Positions 36,094 to 45,128 of a stretch of DNA of 64,000 nt are shown one piece after another (the stretch's first letter is position 1; each line of letters opens with the position of its first letter). The DNA is from JAPPHA01 sp964291635 (lineage in GTDB: Bacteria > Pseudomonadota > Alphaproteobacteria > Rhodobacterales > Rhodobacteraceae): assembly GCA_964291635.2 (NCBI GenBank), contig OZ219907.1, positions 62,001-126,000 on the forward strand. The letters are read 5' to 3'. The notes under the pieces are model-generated. The model searched no databases. It was not told where the DNA came from and saw only the letters and a list, made by a program, of their open reading frames with translations. A program made the position numbers and the translations under genes.

Positions 36094-37485
36094 ATGGATT
36101 CAGCCTCGGATTTCTTGCCAACCGAAACGCTCCAGGATCTGGATGCCGCCCATCACATGCACCCGTTTACGGACGGTGGTGCGCTCAATGCGGAGCGTGC
36201 CCGCGTCGTTGCCACGGCGGACGGCGTGATGATAACCGACACCGAGGGCAAAACGTACCTCGATGGCATGGCCGGACTTTGGTGCGTCAATATCGGCTAC
36301 GGGCGTCACGAACTGCCGGAAGTCGCCGCCCGGCAAATGCGTCAACTGCCGTACTACAACACGTTTTTTCACACGACCCACCGACCGGCCGTGGCCTTGT
36401 CGGAAAAGCTGGCCGAGGTGACCCCGGGCAACCTGTCACATTCCTTTTTTGCCGGATCCGGTTCGGAAGCCAATGATTCCAACCTTCGGATCGTCCGTCG
36501 CTACTGGGAGGTCCAGGGTAAACCTGGCAAGACGATCGTGATCTCGCGAAAGAATGCCTACCACGGATCGACGATGGGCAGCGCCAGCATGGGCGGGATG
36601 GCCTACATGCACAGCCAGGGCGGGCTACCCATTCCCGACATTACGCACATTGGGCAACCATACTGGTACGGCGAAGGCCAGGGGACGGACGAGGCAGAAT
36701 TCGGCCTGGTTCGGGCGCGTGAACTCGAAACTGAAATCCGGCGCCTGGGCGAAGACCGGGTTGCGGCGTTCATCGCCGAGCCCGTCCTCGGGGCGGGCGG
36801 GGTGATCATTCCACCCGACACCTATTGGCCGGAGATCCAGAGGATTTGCGATGCGTACGAGATCCTCCTGATCGTGGACGAGGTGATCTGCGGTTTCGGG
36901 CGGACCGGAAACTGGTTCGGGTCCGACACGTTTGGAATCCGGCCGGACATCGTGACCGTCGCAAAGGGGTTGAGTTCGGGTTACGTGCCGATCGGGGCGT
37001 CCGTGGTTTCCGGCGAGATTGCGAACGCGTTGTACGACTCCGGCGAGTTCAATCACGGCTATACCTACTCGGGGCACCCGGTGGCCTGCGCGGTTGCCCT
37101 CGAGAACATCCGGATCTTGCAGGAAGAGAACATCATTGCCTATTCCGGGGAGGTGGCGACACCGTACCTCGCGGAACGTTGGGCGACGCTGGGAGATCAC
37201 CCCCTTGTCGGCGAAGCGAGATCCTGCGGCCTGATGGCGGCGATCGAACTGACGCCGGACAAGGCTACGAGGGCGGCGTTCGAAGGCGAGGCGGAACGTG
37301 TCGGTGGGATTTGCCGGGAGAATTGCTTTCGGAATGGCCTGGTCATGCGCAGCGTTCTGGATACCATGGTGATCTCGCCGCCGCTGATCATTACGAAAGA
37401 CGAAATCGACCTCCTGGTTGACAGGGCAGGGCTTGCACTGGACGAAACCCTCGAGGAAGCCGCGAGGCTCGGCCTCATGTCATGA
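36094..37485 (+). CDS. Class III (omega) aminotransferase
   Basis: A 463-residue PLP enzyme of the putrescine/beta-alanine-pyruvate type. The motif LIVDEVICGFGRTGNWFGSD holds the Asp that contacts the PLP nitrogen, and TVAKGLSSGYVPIGA holds the Schiff-base Lys. A phosphate-binding loop is at FAGSGSEANDSNLRI. Residues HHMHPFTD near the N-terminus are typical of this group. It moves an amino group from a terminal amine to pyruvate or a 2-oxo acid. The ATG at 36094 is preferred over that at 36049. It is convergent with the sarcosine oxidase operon; the substrate is unknown. Confidence 0.9.
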   Translation: MDSASDFLPTETLQDLDAAHHMHPFTDGGALNAERARVVATADGVMITDTEGKTYLDGMAGLWCVNIGYGRHELPEVAARQMRQLPYYNTFFHTTHRPAVALSEKLAEVTPGNLSHSFFAGSGSEANDSNLRIVRRYWEVQGKPGKTIVISRKNAYHGSTMGSASMGGMAYMHSQGGLPIPDITHIGQPYWYGEGQGTDEAEFGLVRARELETEIRRLGEDRVAAFIAEPVLGAGGVIIPPDTYWPEIQRICDAYEILLIVDEVICGFGRTGNWFGSDTFGIRPDIVTVAKGLSSGYVPIGASVVSGEIANALYDSGEFNHGYTYSGHPVACAVALENIRILQEENIIAYSGEVATPYLAERWATLGDHPLVGEARSCGLMAAIELTPDKATRAAFEGEAERVGGICRENCFRNGLVMRSVLDTMVISPPLIITKDEIDLLVDRAGLALDETLEEAARLGLMS

Positions 37486-37505
37486 CGTGATCCCTGACGA
37501 TTCCG

Positions 37506-38114
37506 TCAGGCGCCGGCATTGGTCATGGAGGTCGTGACGGCATGGTGAAATGAGCGAGCGGATGAACTCGGGGACAGCAAGAGGAACCTGTCGGCCGATT
37601 CCCTGAGAATGATCACGGCGAGATGTTCCATGACCGTCCGCGCAGCGGTTCCGATCGGCATGGTGGATTCATGCAGGTCCAGGGGACAGATCCTCTCAAG
37701 GCCGGGAACCGCCAGGTCACCGGACAGCCGCAACGCCACCCAGTTGTCGGTCTGGTCCGTTGCATAACCGGTACCATCGAGAGAACCGATGAAACGCGCA
37801 AGGCGGGAATCCTGCCGTGGTGCCAGCAACATGCACTGGTCAGGTGCCAGCCACATGAGCATCAGCGGGGTTCCGCCGGGATCTGTGGAGGCTGATTCGA
37901 ACGCGGAAAACCTCCCGGGATCGGGCCAGGAGAGGTCAATCGTCTCTTCCAGTTGCTTATTCAATCGCGGAAGATGGCGGCGCGGGACAGAAACGTGAAC
38001 CAGTTCGATTCCCGCCAATTCATGCAGGTCGAACTTGTCGCTGCCCGGGTCGGCGTGCTCATACCCGTCGAGGAAACGAACCGGATTCATGGGTTTCTGC
38101 TGCAGTTCAACCAC
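37506..38114 (-). CDS. soxG: Sarcosine oxidase gamma subunit
   Basis: About 202 residues. The family is poorly conserved, but the C-terminal DNWVALRLSGDLAVPGLERICPLDLHES and ARTVMEHLAVIILRE blocks match SoxG, a small GcvT-like subunit that helps hold the heterotetramer together. The GTG at 38114 is chosen because AAGGGAG lies 9 bases upstream; ATGs at 38138 and 38090 are alternatives. It overlaps the end of soxA and is the last gene of soxBDAG. Confidence 0.83.
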   Translation of the reverse strand: MVELQQKPMNPVRFLDGYEHADPGSDKFDLHELAGIELVHVSVPRRHLPRLNKQLEETIDLSWPDPGRFSAFESASTDPGGTPLMLMWLAPDQCMLLAPRQDSRLARFIGSLDGTGYATDQTDNWVALRLSGDLAVPGLERICPLDLHESTMPIGTAARTVMEHLAVIILRESADRFLLLSPSSSARSFHHAVTTSMTNAGA

Positions 38115-41058
38115 GAAGTCGTTCTCCCTTCGGATCATGGAAATGAGGGGACGTTATCCGGACCTGGACATCCGCGCCGCGCAGGCCGTCCCAGGCCCTG
38201 ACAATGTCTCCGACGCGCTCGTGGCCGCGCCGGATGAATCCGAGCCCGATGTAATGGCCAAGCATCGGTGAGTACGCGACCGAAGACATCCAGCCCTCGT
38301 CGTTTTCCGTGGTCGCCTCGGAGTCGAGCGGCAGAAAGTGCGCACCTGCGCTCAAGGCGGAAGACGCGTCGACCGGAACGAACCCCATGAAGCGAACCGC
38401 GTCGTCGCGATTCATTTCTGGACGCTCGGCCAGCACCTTGCCGATAAAGTCTTTTTTTGTCGAGACCACGCCCGTCAGTCCGAGGTTCAGGGCCGTTGTC
38501 TGGCCGTTGAGTTCGTTGCCGGACGCGTGTCCCTTTTCGATCCGCATGACGCCGAGAGCCTCGGTCCCGTACGGACCCGCATCGAATTCCGTTGCCGCCT
38601 CTGACAGTCTCCTGATCATCGCGTCGCCGTAGCGTGCCGGGACGGCGATCTCGTAAGCGAGTTCACCGGAGAACGAAATCCGGAACAATCTTGCCGGCAG
38701 TCCTCCGCAAACGCTGATCTCGCCGCAGGCCATGTACGGAAACGCGTCGTTGGAAACATCGTGTTCAGGATCGATGAGCCGGCCGAGCAGTTCGCGGGAA
38801 TTGGGGCCGGCGACAGAGAACTGTGCCCAGCCGTCCGTTATGGAGACGAGGTGAACATCCAGTTCCGGCCACAGGCACTGCCTGGCGAATTCAAGATTGC
38901 GAAACACGAGCCCCGCATTCGCGGTCGTCGTCGTCATGACATAATGAGTTTCCCCCAGCCGCGCCGTGGTTCCGTCGTCATAAGCAATGCCATCTTCGCG
39001 CAACATGAGGCCGTAGCGAACCTTGCCGACCGGCAAGGTTGAAAACGTGCCCGTGTAAACCCGGTCAAGGAATATCCCGACATCACGCCCCTTGATGTCG
39101 ATCTTTCCGAGCGTTGTGACGTCGCAATACCCCGCCGTGCCGCGGGTCATGCGAACTTCCCTGTCGACCGACTCCCGCCAGTGCGTCTCTCCGGCACGCG
39201 GGAACCATTGCGCCCGGAGCCAGTTGCCGGCCTCGACGAACACCGCACCCCGTTCGACCGCCCACGCGTGGGAGGGTGTCAACCGCACGGGGCGGAAGTT
39301 GCCGGCACGGCTGCGCCCGGCGAAAGCGGCGATAGGAACCGGGGTGTACGGTGGCCGAAAAACCGTTGTCCCGACCTCGGGTATCGACTTCCCCGAGAGT
39401 TCCGCCATGACCGCAAGTCCGACGACGTTGGATGTCTTTCCCTGGTCGGTACCCATGCCGAGGGTCGTGTACCGTTTGAGATGCTCGACCGATCCGAATC
39501 CTTCCCGGGAAGATAAGTCGAGGTCCTTCTGGGTCACGTCGTTCTGAAAGTCGATCCAGGCCCGGTGGCGGCACCGGGGCACGAGCCAGCAGGCGCTGAT
39601 TGCGGCAGGTTCTTCCAGAGCCGTCGGGGCTGACCAGGCGGGCGCGGGTTTCCCCAGGTGCTCAAGGACGGACTTCGCGCATGAGAGCCCGTCCTGCAGC
39701 GCCCCTTCAAGGGTCAGGGACCCGTTCGCCGCACCGGCGACCGACATTCCGGCCGGCAGCAATCCTCCGGGGACGAATCCGGCGACTTCGTCGTTCCAGA
39801 CCGGTCGTCCGCCAAGGTGACTTGCCAGGTGGATCGCCGGGTTCCATCCCCCGGAGACGGCGAGACAGTCCGCATCGATCGATTGCCCGTTGGCCAGCGT
39901 GATCGAACGGAGCGCCTTTCGCCCGGACGCGTTGATCACCTCCTGCCCGGAAAACACGCTCAATCCGGTGAGTTTGGCAGGTGGGTCCCCCGCGCGTGTA
40001 TCGATGACCGCGACCACCTCGACGCCCTTGGCAAGCAGATCCGTGGCGGTGCGCCAGCCATCGTCGTTGTTGGTGAAGACGGCAACACGGCGACCGCAGG
40101 AGACATCGAACCGGTTGGCATATGCGCGAACAGCGCCGGCAAGCATGATCCCCGGCCTGTCGTTGTTCCCGAAGGCGATCGGCCGTTCGACTGCACCCGA
40201 CGCCAGGATCGACCGCCTGGAATATATTCGCCAGAGGACCTGCCTTGGAGCGGTCGATGTGCCCGGCGCAATGTGATCTGTCCTGCGTTCCAGCGCACCG
40301 TAGATGCCGTGGTCGAAGGCACCGTAGATCGTCGTCCGCGGCATGAGGCGAACATTGTCGAAGGATGCGAGCTCGGAAAGAGCGTCGACGGCCCAGAGCC
40401 GGCAGGGCTGCCCGTCGAGTTCGTAGGTTTCCGAGTTGAGGCGACCTCCCAATGCGAAGTCTTCATCTGCGAGGATGATCCGAACACCTGATGGAGCAGC
40501 CGCAAGGGCGGCCCCGATCCCCGCCGGCCCGGCGCCAACGATCAACAGGTCACAATGGAGGAATCCCTTGTCGTATTCGTCGGGGTCGGCCTCGCCGCTG
40601 AGGCGCCCCAGCCCGGCAGACGAACGGATCATCGGCTCGTACAGTTTTTCCCAGAACGATTTCGGCCACATGAAGGTCTTGTAATAGAATCCAGCCGTCA
40701 GAAACGGTGACAGCACGTCGTTGACGGCAAGGAGATCATGTTCGAGCGATCCGAAGTGGTTCTGGCTCCTGGCCTCCAGGCCTTCGAACAGCTCGGTCAC
40801 GGTCGCGCGTGTGTTCGGCTCCAGTCGTGCCCCCCGGTGAAGCTGAACCAGCGCATTCGGCTCTTCGGGACCGGCAGAAAAGATGCCCCTGGGCCGGTGA
40901 TACTTGAAGGAACGCCCGACAAGTCGTTGCCCGTTTGCAAGCAGGGCGGACGCAAGCGTATCGCCGGCGCGTCCCGCCATGCGGCGCCCATTGAACGTAA
41001 ACCCGATACGGGCACCGGAATCCTCGCCGCCAGTCCGGATTCGATATCCGCCAGTCAT
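38107..41058 (-). CDS. soxA: Sarcosine oxidase alpha subunit
   Basis: A 983-residue protein with an N-terminal ferredoxin-like domain (GFTFNGRRMAGRAGDTLASALLANG), an NAD-binding FAD-type domain (LLIVGAGPAGIGAALAA near residue 175), and a C-terminal GcvT-like tetrahydrofolate domain from about residue 600 (VYTGTFSTLPVGKVRYGLMLREDG, FSVAGPNSRELLGRL). Together with SoxB it oxidises sarcosine to glycine and passes the methyl carbon to tetrahydrofolate as 5,10-methylene-THF. The start overlaps the soxD stop (ATGA). Dimethylglycine is a possible alternative substrate. Confidence 0.94.
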   Translation of the reverse strand: MTGGYRIRTGGEDSGARIGFTFNGRRMAGRAGDTLASALLANGQRLVGRSFKYHRPRGIFSAGPEEPNALVQLHRGARLEPNTRATVTELFEGLEARSQNHFGSLEHDLLAVNDVLSPFLTAGFYYKTFMWPKSFWEKLYEPMIRSSAGLGRLSGEADPDEYDKGFLHCDLLIVGAGPAGIGAALAAAPSGVRIILADEDFALGGRLNSETYELDGQPCRLWAVDALSELASFDNVRLMPRTTIYGAFDHGIYGALERRTDHIAPGTSTAPRQVLWRIYSRRSILASGAVERPIAFGNNDRPGIMLAGAVRAYANRFDVSCGRRVAVFTNNDDGWRTATDLLAKGVEVVAVIDTRAGDPPAKLTGLSVFSGQEVINASGRKALRSITLANGQSIDADCLAVSGGWNPAIHLASHLGGRPVWNDEVAGFVPGGLLPAGMSVAGAANGSLTLEGALQDGLSCAKSVLEHLGKPAPAWSAPTALEEPAAISACWLVPRCRHRAWIDFQNDVTQKDLDLSSREGFGSVEHLKRYTTLGMGTDQGKTSNVVGLAVMAELSGKSIPEVGTTVFRPPYTPVPIAAFAGRSRAGNFRPVRLTPSHAWAVERGAVFVEAGNWLRAQWFPRAGETHWRESVDREVRMTRGTAGYCDVTTLGKIDIKGRDVGIFLDRVYTGTFSTLPVGKVRYGLMLREDGIAYDDGTTARLGETHYVMTTTTANAGLVFRNLEFARQCLWPELDVHLVSITDGWAQFSVAGPNSRELLGRLIDPEHDVSNDAFPYMACGEISVCGGLPARLFRISFSGELAYEIAVPARYGDAMIRRLSEAATEFDAGPYGTEALGVMRIEKGHASGNELNGQTTALNLGLTGVVSTKKDFIGKVLAERPEMNRDDAVRFMGFVPVDASSALSAGAHFLPLDSEATTENDEGWMSSVAYSPMLGHYIGLGFIRRGHERVGDIVRAWDGLRGADVQVRITSPHFHDPKGERLRG

Positions 41059-41342
41059 CGATCCTGTCCCGTATCCCGGGCGCGGTCTCGCACGAGTTCA
41101 ACATTGGTGACCTCATGCGTGAGGGTGTTCCTGGTGACGATCAACCAGCTCCGGTCGCCGTGTTCGTGGAACCAGAGTTCCCGGATTTCGCCCGCCGGAT
41201 TGTCGCGCAGATACAGGTAGTCGTGAAAAAGCTCTTCCGCCCGATCGTGACGCCAGTCGGGCCTGTCGATCAGGGAGGCATCGCCGAGATAGACGAACTC
41301 GGCGGCGTCCCTTGGACCGAGCAAAGGATGATTGATGATCAT
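41055..41342 (-). CDS. soxD: Sarcosine oxidase delta subunit lacking the zinc-binding cysteines
   Basis: A 95-residue small subunit. GPRDAAEFVYLGDA, DYLYLRDNPAGEIRELWFHEHGDRSWLIVTRNTLTHEV fits SoxD. Ordinary SoxD binds zinc through a C-P-x-C-G motif before GPRD; here that stretch reads NHPLLGPRD and the protein has no Cys at all. It may belong to a variant that does not bind zinc. It lies between soxB (81 bp) and soxA (four-base overlap). Confidence 0.88.
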   Translation of the reverse strand: MIINHPLLGPRDAAEFVYLGDASLIDRPDWRHDRAEELFHDYLYLRDNPAGEIRELWFHEHGDRSWLIVTRNTLTHEVTNVELVRDRARDTGQDR

Positions 41343-41423
41343 CGAGGCACCTCCGAACGTCCGTGCAGTTCGATTGCCTCAAGCCTGGATTCCACGATCA
41401 TGATCAACGACTGCTCCCTTGAT

Positions 41424-42674
41424 TCAGTGCAGGTTCGGTTGCGCTCCCTGGCCTTTTTCGTCGATCAGGTGACCTCTCCGGAATCGGTCAAGGCGCATCT
41501 CGCGGGCGACAGCGTGCGGTTCGTCCCGAGCCAGAAGATGCGCATAGCAATAGCCACTCGCCGGCGTGGCCTTGAAGCCTCCGTAACACCAGCCTCCGTT
41601 GAAATAGAGGCCATCGATTTCGGTGCGATCGATAAAGGCCGATCCGTCCATGGACATGTCCACGAGCCCTCCCCACATCCTGAGAAGCCGGGCCCGGCCG
41701 ATCATGGGCATGATCGCCATTCCTCCCTCGCAGACATCTTCCACGGAAGGCAGATTGCCGCGCTGGGCGTAGGAGTTGTAGCCATCGATATCTCCGCCGA
41801 AAACGAGTCCTCCCTTGTCGGACTGGCTGACGTAGAAGTGCCCGGCCCCGAAGGTCATGACCCCGGGGAGCACGGGTTTGAGACCTTCCGAAACAAAAGC
41901 CTGGAGAACATGGGACTCGATCGGAAGACGAATTCCGGCGAGAGCCATGACCCGGCTCGACGATCCTGCGACGCAGACAGCCGTCCTTTCAGCCCGCACG
42001 GGACCCTTGCTCGTCTCGACTCCCTTGCATGCACCATCCTCGATAAGGAATCCCGTCACCTCGCACTTTTGGACGATATCGACGCCGAGGCGGTCCGCGC
42101 CCCGTGCGTATCCCCAGGCAACAGCGTCGTGGCGCACGGTACCGCCCCTCGGCTGCCAGAGTGCTCCCCGGATCGGAAACCGGGCGTTTTCGAAATCGAG
42201 GTAGGGGCACATCCTGCGAATGCCCTCTTCATCCAGGATTTCGGCATCGGCGCCGGCAAGCCGCATTGTATTGCCGCGGCGGACGAACGCGTCTCTTTGG
42301 GGGTCCGAATGGAACAGGTTGAGGATACCCCGCTGCGAGACCATGGCATTGAAATTGAAGTCCTGTTCGAGGTTTTCCCACAACTGGAGTGAAAACTCGT
42401 AGAAGGGCTCGTTTTCCGGCAACAGGTAATTGGACCGGATGATGGTCGTATTTCGTCCGACGTTTCCGGATCCCAGCCAGTTCTTCTCCAGCACGGCGAC
42501 GCGTTTCACGCCGAATGTCTTTGCGAGGTAATAGGCAGTGGACAGGCCGTGACCGCCACCGCCGACGACGACGACATCGTATCCCTGCCCTGGTTCGGCA
42601 TCGCGCCAGGCAGGACGCCATCCCCTGTTTCCGGTCAATCCCTCCTTGAGGATTCTCATTGCCGAGTATGGCAT
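41424..42674 (-). CDS. soxB: Sarcosine oxidase beta subunit
   Basis: A 416-residue DAO-family flavoprotein with the FAD Rossmann motif YDVVVVGGGGHGLSTAYYLAK and the segment LGSGNVGRNTTIIRSNYL. GGTVRHDAVAWGYA contains a His in the region where SoxB carries covalent FMN. The C-terminus has YFNGGWCYGGFKATPASGYCYAHLLA. It holds the active site for sarcosine. First gene of the minus-strand operon; the 117-bp upstream gap to the divergent regulator contains the promoter. Confidence 0.94.
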   Translation of the reverse strand: MPYSAMRILKEGLTGNRGWRPAWRDAEPGQGYDVVVVGGGGHGLSTAYYLAKTFGVKRVAVLEKNWLGSGNVGRNTTIIRSNYLLPENEPFYEFSLQLWENLEQDFNFNAMVSQRGILNLFHSDPQRDAFVRRGNTMRLAGADAEILDEEGIRRMCPYLDFENARFPIRGALWQPRGGTVRHDAVAWGYARGADRLGVDIVQKCEVTGFLIEDGACKGVETSKGPVRAERTAVCVAGSSSRVMALAGIRLPIESHVLQAFVSEGLKPVLPGVMTFGAGHFYVSQSDKGGLVFGGDIDGYNSYAQRGNLPSVEDVCEGGMAIMPMIGRARLLRMWGGLVDMSMDGSAFIDRTEIDGLYFNGGWCYGGFKATPASGYCYAHLLARDEPHAVAREMRLDRFRRGHLIDEKGQGAQPNLH

Positions 42675-42791
42675 GGTCCCTGCCTCCCGGGTTCCGGGTT
42701 CCGATGCTCGGTTCGCTGGTGAGTCGACCTTGCCAAGATCGTTGCCAAGTGCATCATAGACTATCAGGAACTAGACGGTCTTTATCAGAAA

Positions 42792-43793
42792 ATGGACAAA
42801 TTTCGAAGAAACGAGGGAATTTTCCGAGTTGCCGTTCTCCTGACCGACGGATTTCCCCTGATGTCCTACGCTTCGGTGGTCGAGCCATTGCGAGCGGCCA
42901 ATGTTCTCGCCGGCAGGACCGTCTGCGAAGCCAGGCACTACAGTGAATCCGGACGCGAGGTCAGAAGTTCAGGTTCGGTTCAGGTTCCGGTCGACAGCGC
43001 CGTCGGAGGAACGCTGGATGCCGACCTCCTGCTGGTAATCGCTGGGGGCGACCCGTTCGGTTTCGAATTGGGTCGAATGGTCGCGTGGTTTCGCAAGCTC
43101 GCACTGAGCGGACATGTCCTCGGAGGCGTCTCGGGCGGGCCCGTGCTGCTGGCAAAAGCCGGCGTGATGCGGGGACGGCGGATGACTGTTCACTGGGAAC
43201 ACGCGCAGATGCTGGCCGAAGCCGTGCCTGACCTGATTCTAGAGCGTAGCCTATACGTCATTGACCGGGACCGGGTGACGTGCGGAGGCGGAACGGCGCC
43301 GATGGATCTCATGCACGCGCTGTTGTCCGGACGTTTCGGAACCGATTTTGCCCGCTCCGTGAGCGACTGGTTCCTGCATACCGACATAAGACCGTCCGCA
43401 GGACCGCAACGCTCGGGGCGGATCGAACGGGTCGGGACGACGTGCCGGCCCGTTCTCGATGCAGTCGCACTGATGGAATCCCACGTTGCCGATCCCCTTA
43501 CCCTGGATCAGTTGGCAGTCCTGGCGGGAATCTCGGGGCGGCAACTCAACCGGTTGTTCCGCCGTCATATGGGCAGAACAGTGATGGGATACTACCGGAG
43601 GTTTCGGCTCGAAACCGCCCGGCAGTTATTGGGACATTCGTCCTTGAGCCTGACGGCCATCGCCCTGGCGACGGGTTTTTCGGGGTCGTCACATTTCTCC
43701 AGCGCATTCAGGCAGGAATTTGGCCACACGCCCGGGCATTTCCGATTACGAAGACACGGCTTGTCGGCCCCGACGGGAAATCCGACGAAATGA
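42792..43793 (+). CDS. GlxA-type AraC-family regulator (DJ-1/PfpI + HTH)
   Basis: A 333-residue protein. The N-terminal class I glutamine-amidotransferase-like domain (FRVAVLLTDGFPLMSYASVVEPLRAAN) has GGVSGGPVLLAKAG where an active enzyme has a Cys, so it is a sensor. The C-terminal double helix-turn-helix has LTLDQLAVLAGISGRQLNRLFRRHMG and ATGFSGSSHFSSAFRQEFGHTPG. Relatives (GbdR, SouR) sense betaine, dimethylglycine or sarcosine. It is divergent from soxB and is the likely activator of soxBDAG. Confidence 0.9.
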   Translation: MDKFRRNEGIFRVAVLLTDGFPLMSYASVVEPLRAANVLAGRTVCEARHYSESGREVRSSGSVQVPVDSAVGGTLDADLLLVIAGGDPFGFELGRMVAWFRKLALSGHVLGGVSGGPVLLAKAGVMRGRRMTVHWEHAQMLAEAVPDLILERSLYVIDRDRVTCGGGTAPMDLMHALLSGRFGTDFARSVSDWFLHTDIRPSAGPQRSGRIERVGTTCRPVLDAVALMESHVADPLTLDQLAVLAGISGRQLNRLFRRHMGRTVMGYYRRFRLETARQLLGHSSLSLTAIALATGFSGSSHFSSAFRQEFGHTPGHFRLRRHGLSAPTGNPTK

Positions 43794-44264
43794 GGCGAAA
43801 CCGCGACAAAATCGTTGCCGGGACTTCGGAACACCGTGGTTCATCATCAAGCGACCATCCCGGGTCGGACAATTCTTGCCTGGAATCTTGATCCCGCCGG
43901 GCCATTTGCTGCCACTACCGTCGCACGATGAAGGGACTGGCGAGGCGGTACGGCAGGAAACGCCGGACGGCGTAGCGATCGTGGCAAGTAAACGTTTTGG
44001 GGGGGTGGTGATTTTCACTTGTTGAGGGTTCTTTTTCGGTCCTTTCTGGGCGGACAGAGCCAGATTTCCTTTTTTCGGTTTGTCCTGCTTGTCGTACTGG
44101 TCGTAGCGTCCCGTCCCATTGTGGTTCCGACTTTGATTCATCCTGATGCCTTGCAGGGATTTCCGGTGTAGGGCGGGACCTGGACGAAGGTTTCGCAGAG
44201 CACGGGTGTGATTGTTAGCGGCTGAACCAGTGCGCGGCATTCTGGGTGGTTTGCCGCGTTTTTT

Positions 44265-44350
44265 CCCTATTGTGGCGATCCTGTTGTAGTGACCCTATCG
44301 TAGCGACCCTGTTGTTTCCGTCCTTTTGTATCGGAGCCCTGTTGTCGCCG
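44265..44350 (+). repeat. Six degenerate tandem 14-bp repeats near the left end of the IS21-like element
   Basis: Units start at 44265, 44279, 44293, 44307, 44321 and, after two extra bases, 44337. Examples are CCCTATTGTGGCGA, TCCTGTTGTAGTGA, CCCTATCGTAGCGA and CCCTGTTGTTTCCG; the consensus is about YCCTRTTGTAGCGA. Related CCTGTTGT units recur at 44451-44470. The 14-bp phase is exact over the first five. They may be binding sites for the element's own proteins. Confidence 0.75.
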
Positions 44351-44665
44351 ATCCGGGATGACGGTTCGGCCTTCTGCGGGATAGCCGCGGTGCCGGCCCT
44401 GACGCCTGGCACCGGGAACGGGTGACGCTCCCCCGCCCGGTCCGGGCGGCCCTGTTGTCAGTCCTGTTGTGTAACGGATCCTGATCGGGGGTCGCGGTTT
44501 CCGGCCGGAGGGTGCAGAAGCGGTGCCGGAGAGAGCGATGCGGCACCGGCCAACGTTCACGCAAGAACACCGGCGCCGCACCCGGAGAACCGGTCATGGT
44601 GACCGGTTTCCTGCCTATTATCAGGCAGTTCGGTGCCCGGGTCCACCCCGCTCTGACGGCGGCGG

Positions 44666-45121
44666 ATGTGTTCACAGGGTCGGGTTTTCATCTGCAAGCG
44701 GTGCCGCGTCCAGGTCATTCTCTGCGCGCGCTGCGATCACGGTCATCAGTACTGCTCGAAGTCCTGCAGTGCGGAAGGCCGCCGCGCGCGTCGCCGCGAG
44801 GCCAACCGCCGGAACGCGAACACCGAGACGGGACGGAGGCTGAACCGGGAGCGCCAGAAGCGCTTCCGGATACGCCAGGCGGAGGAGGAACGCCGGCGCC
44901 GGATGCACCCTGTTGAACCGGATGTCGCCACCGTCCCGACCCGGACTTCGAAAGATTCCGTAACGGACCATGGTTCCCCCGCCCGGAAACTCCCGGTTAT
45001 CGGGTCGAAACCACCATGGCGCCGTGATTCGGCGCCCCGGTGCTCACGATGCGGACGGGTCTGCACGGGCCTGGTGCGCGCAGACGAATGGCCACGGCCC
45101 TCGAGACGGCGAAAGGAGTGA
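44666..45121 (+). CDS. Cys-rich zinc-ribbon-like protein of the IS21-like element
   Basis: A 151-residue protein. Cysteines are arranged as CKRCRVQVILCARCDHGHQYCSKSCSAEGRR, which suggests a zinc finger of the kind that accompanies some istA genes. An Arg-rich helix follows (NRERQKRFRIRQAEEERRRR), and a second CSRCGRVC pair lies near the end. It ends 7 bp before the istA start. No function is known to me; nucleic-acid binding in transposition is a guess. Confidence 0.65.
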   Translation: MCSQGRVFICKRCRVQVILCARCDHGHQYCSKSCSAEGRRARRREANRRNANTETGRRLNRERQKRFRIRQAEEERRRRMHPVEPDVATVPTRTSKDSVTDHGSPARKLPVIGSKPPWRRDSAPRCSRCGRVCTGLVRADEWPRPSRRRKE

Positions 45122-45128
45122 CAGTTCC

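Noticed and set aside
44265..44350. CRISPR array
   Set aside because: The repeats are adjacent 14-mers without spacers, degenerate, and no cas genes are present.
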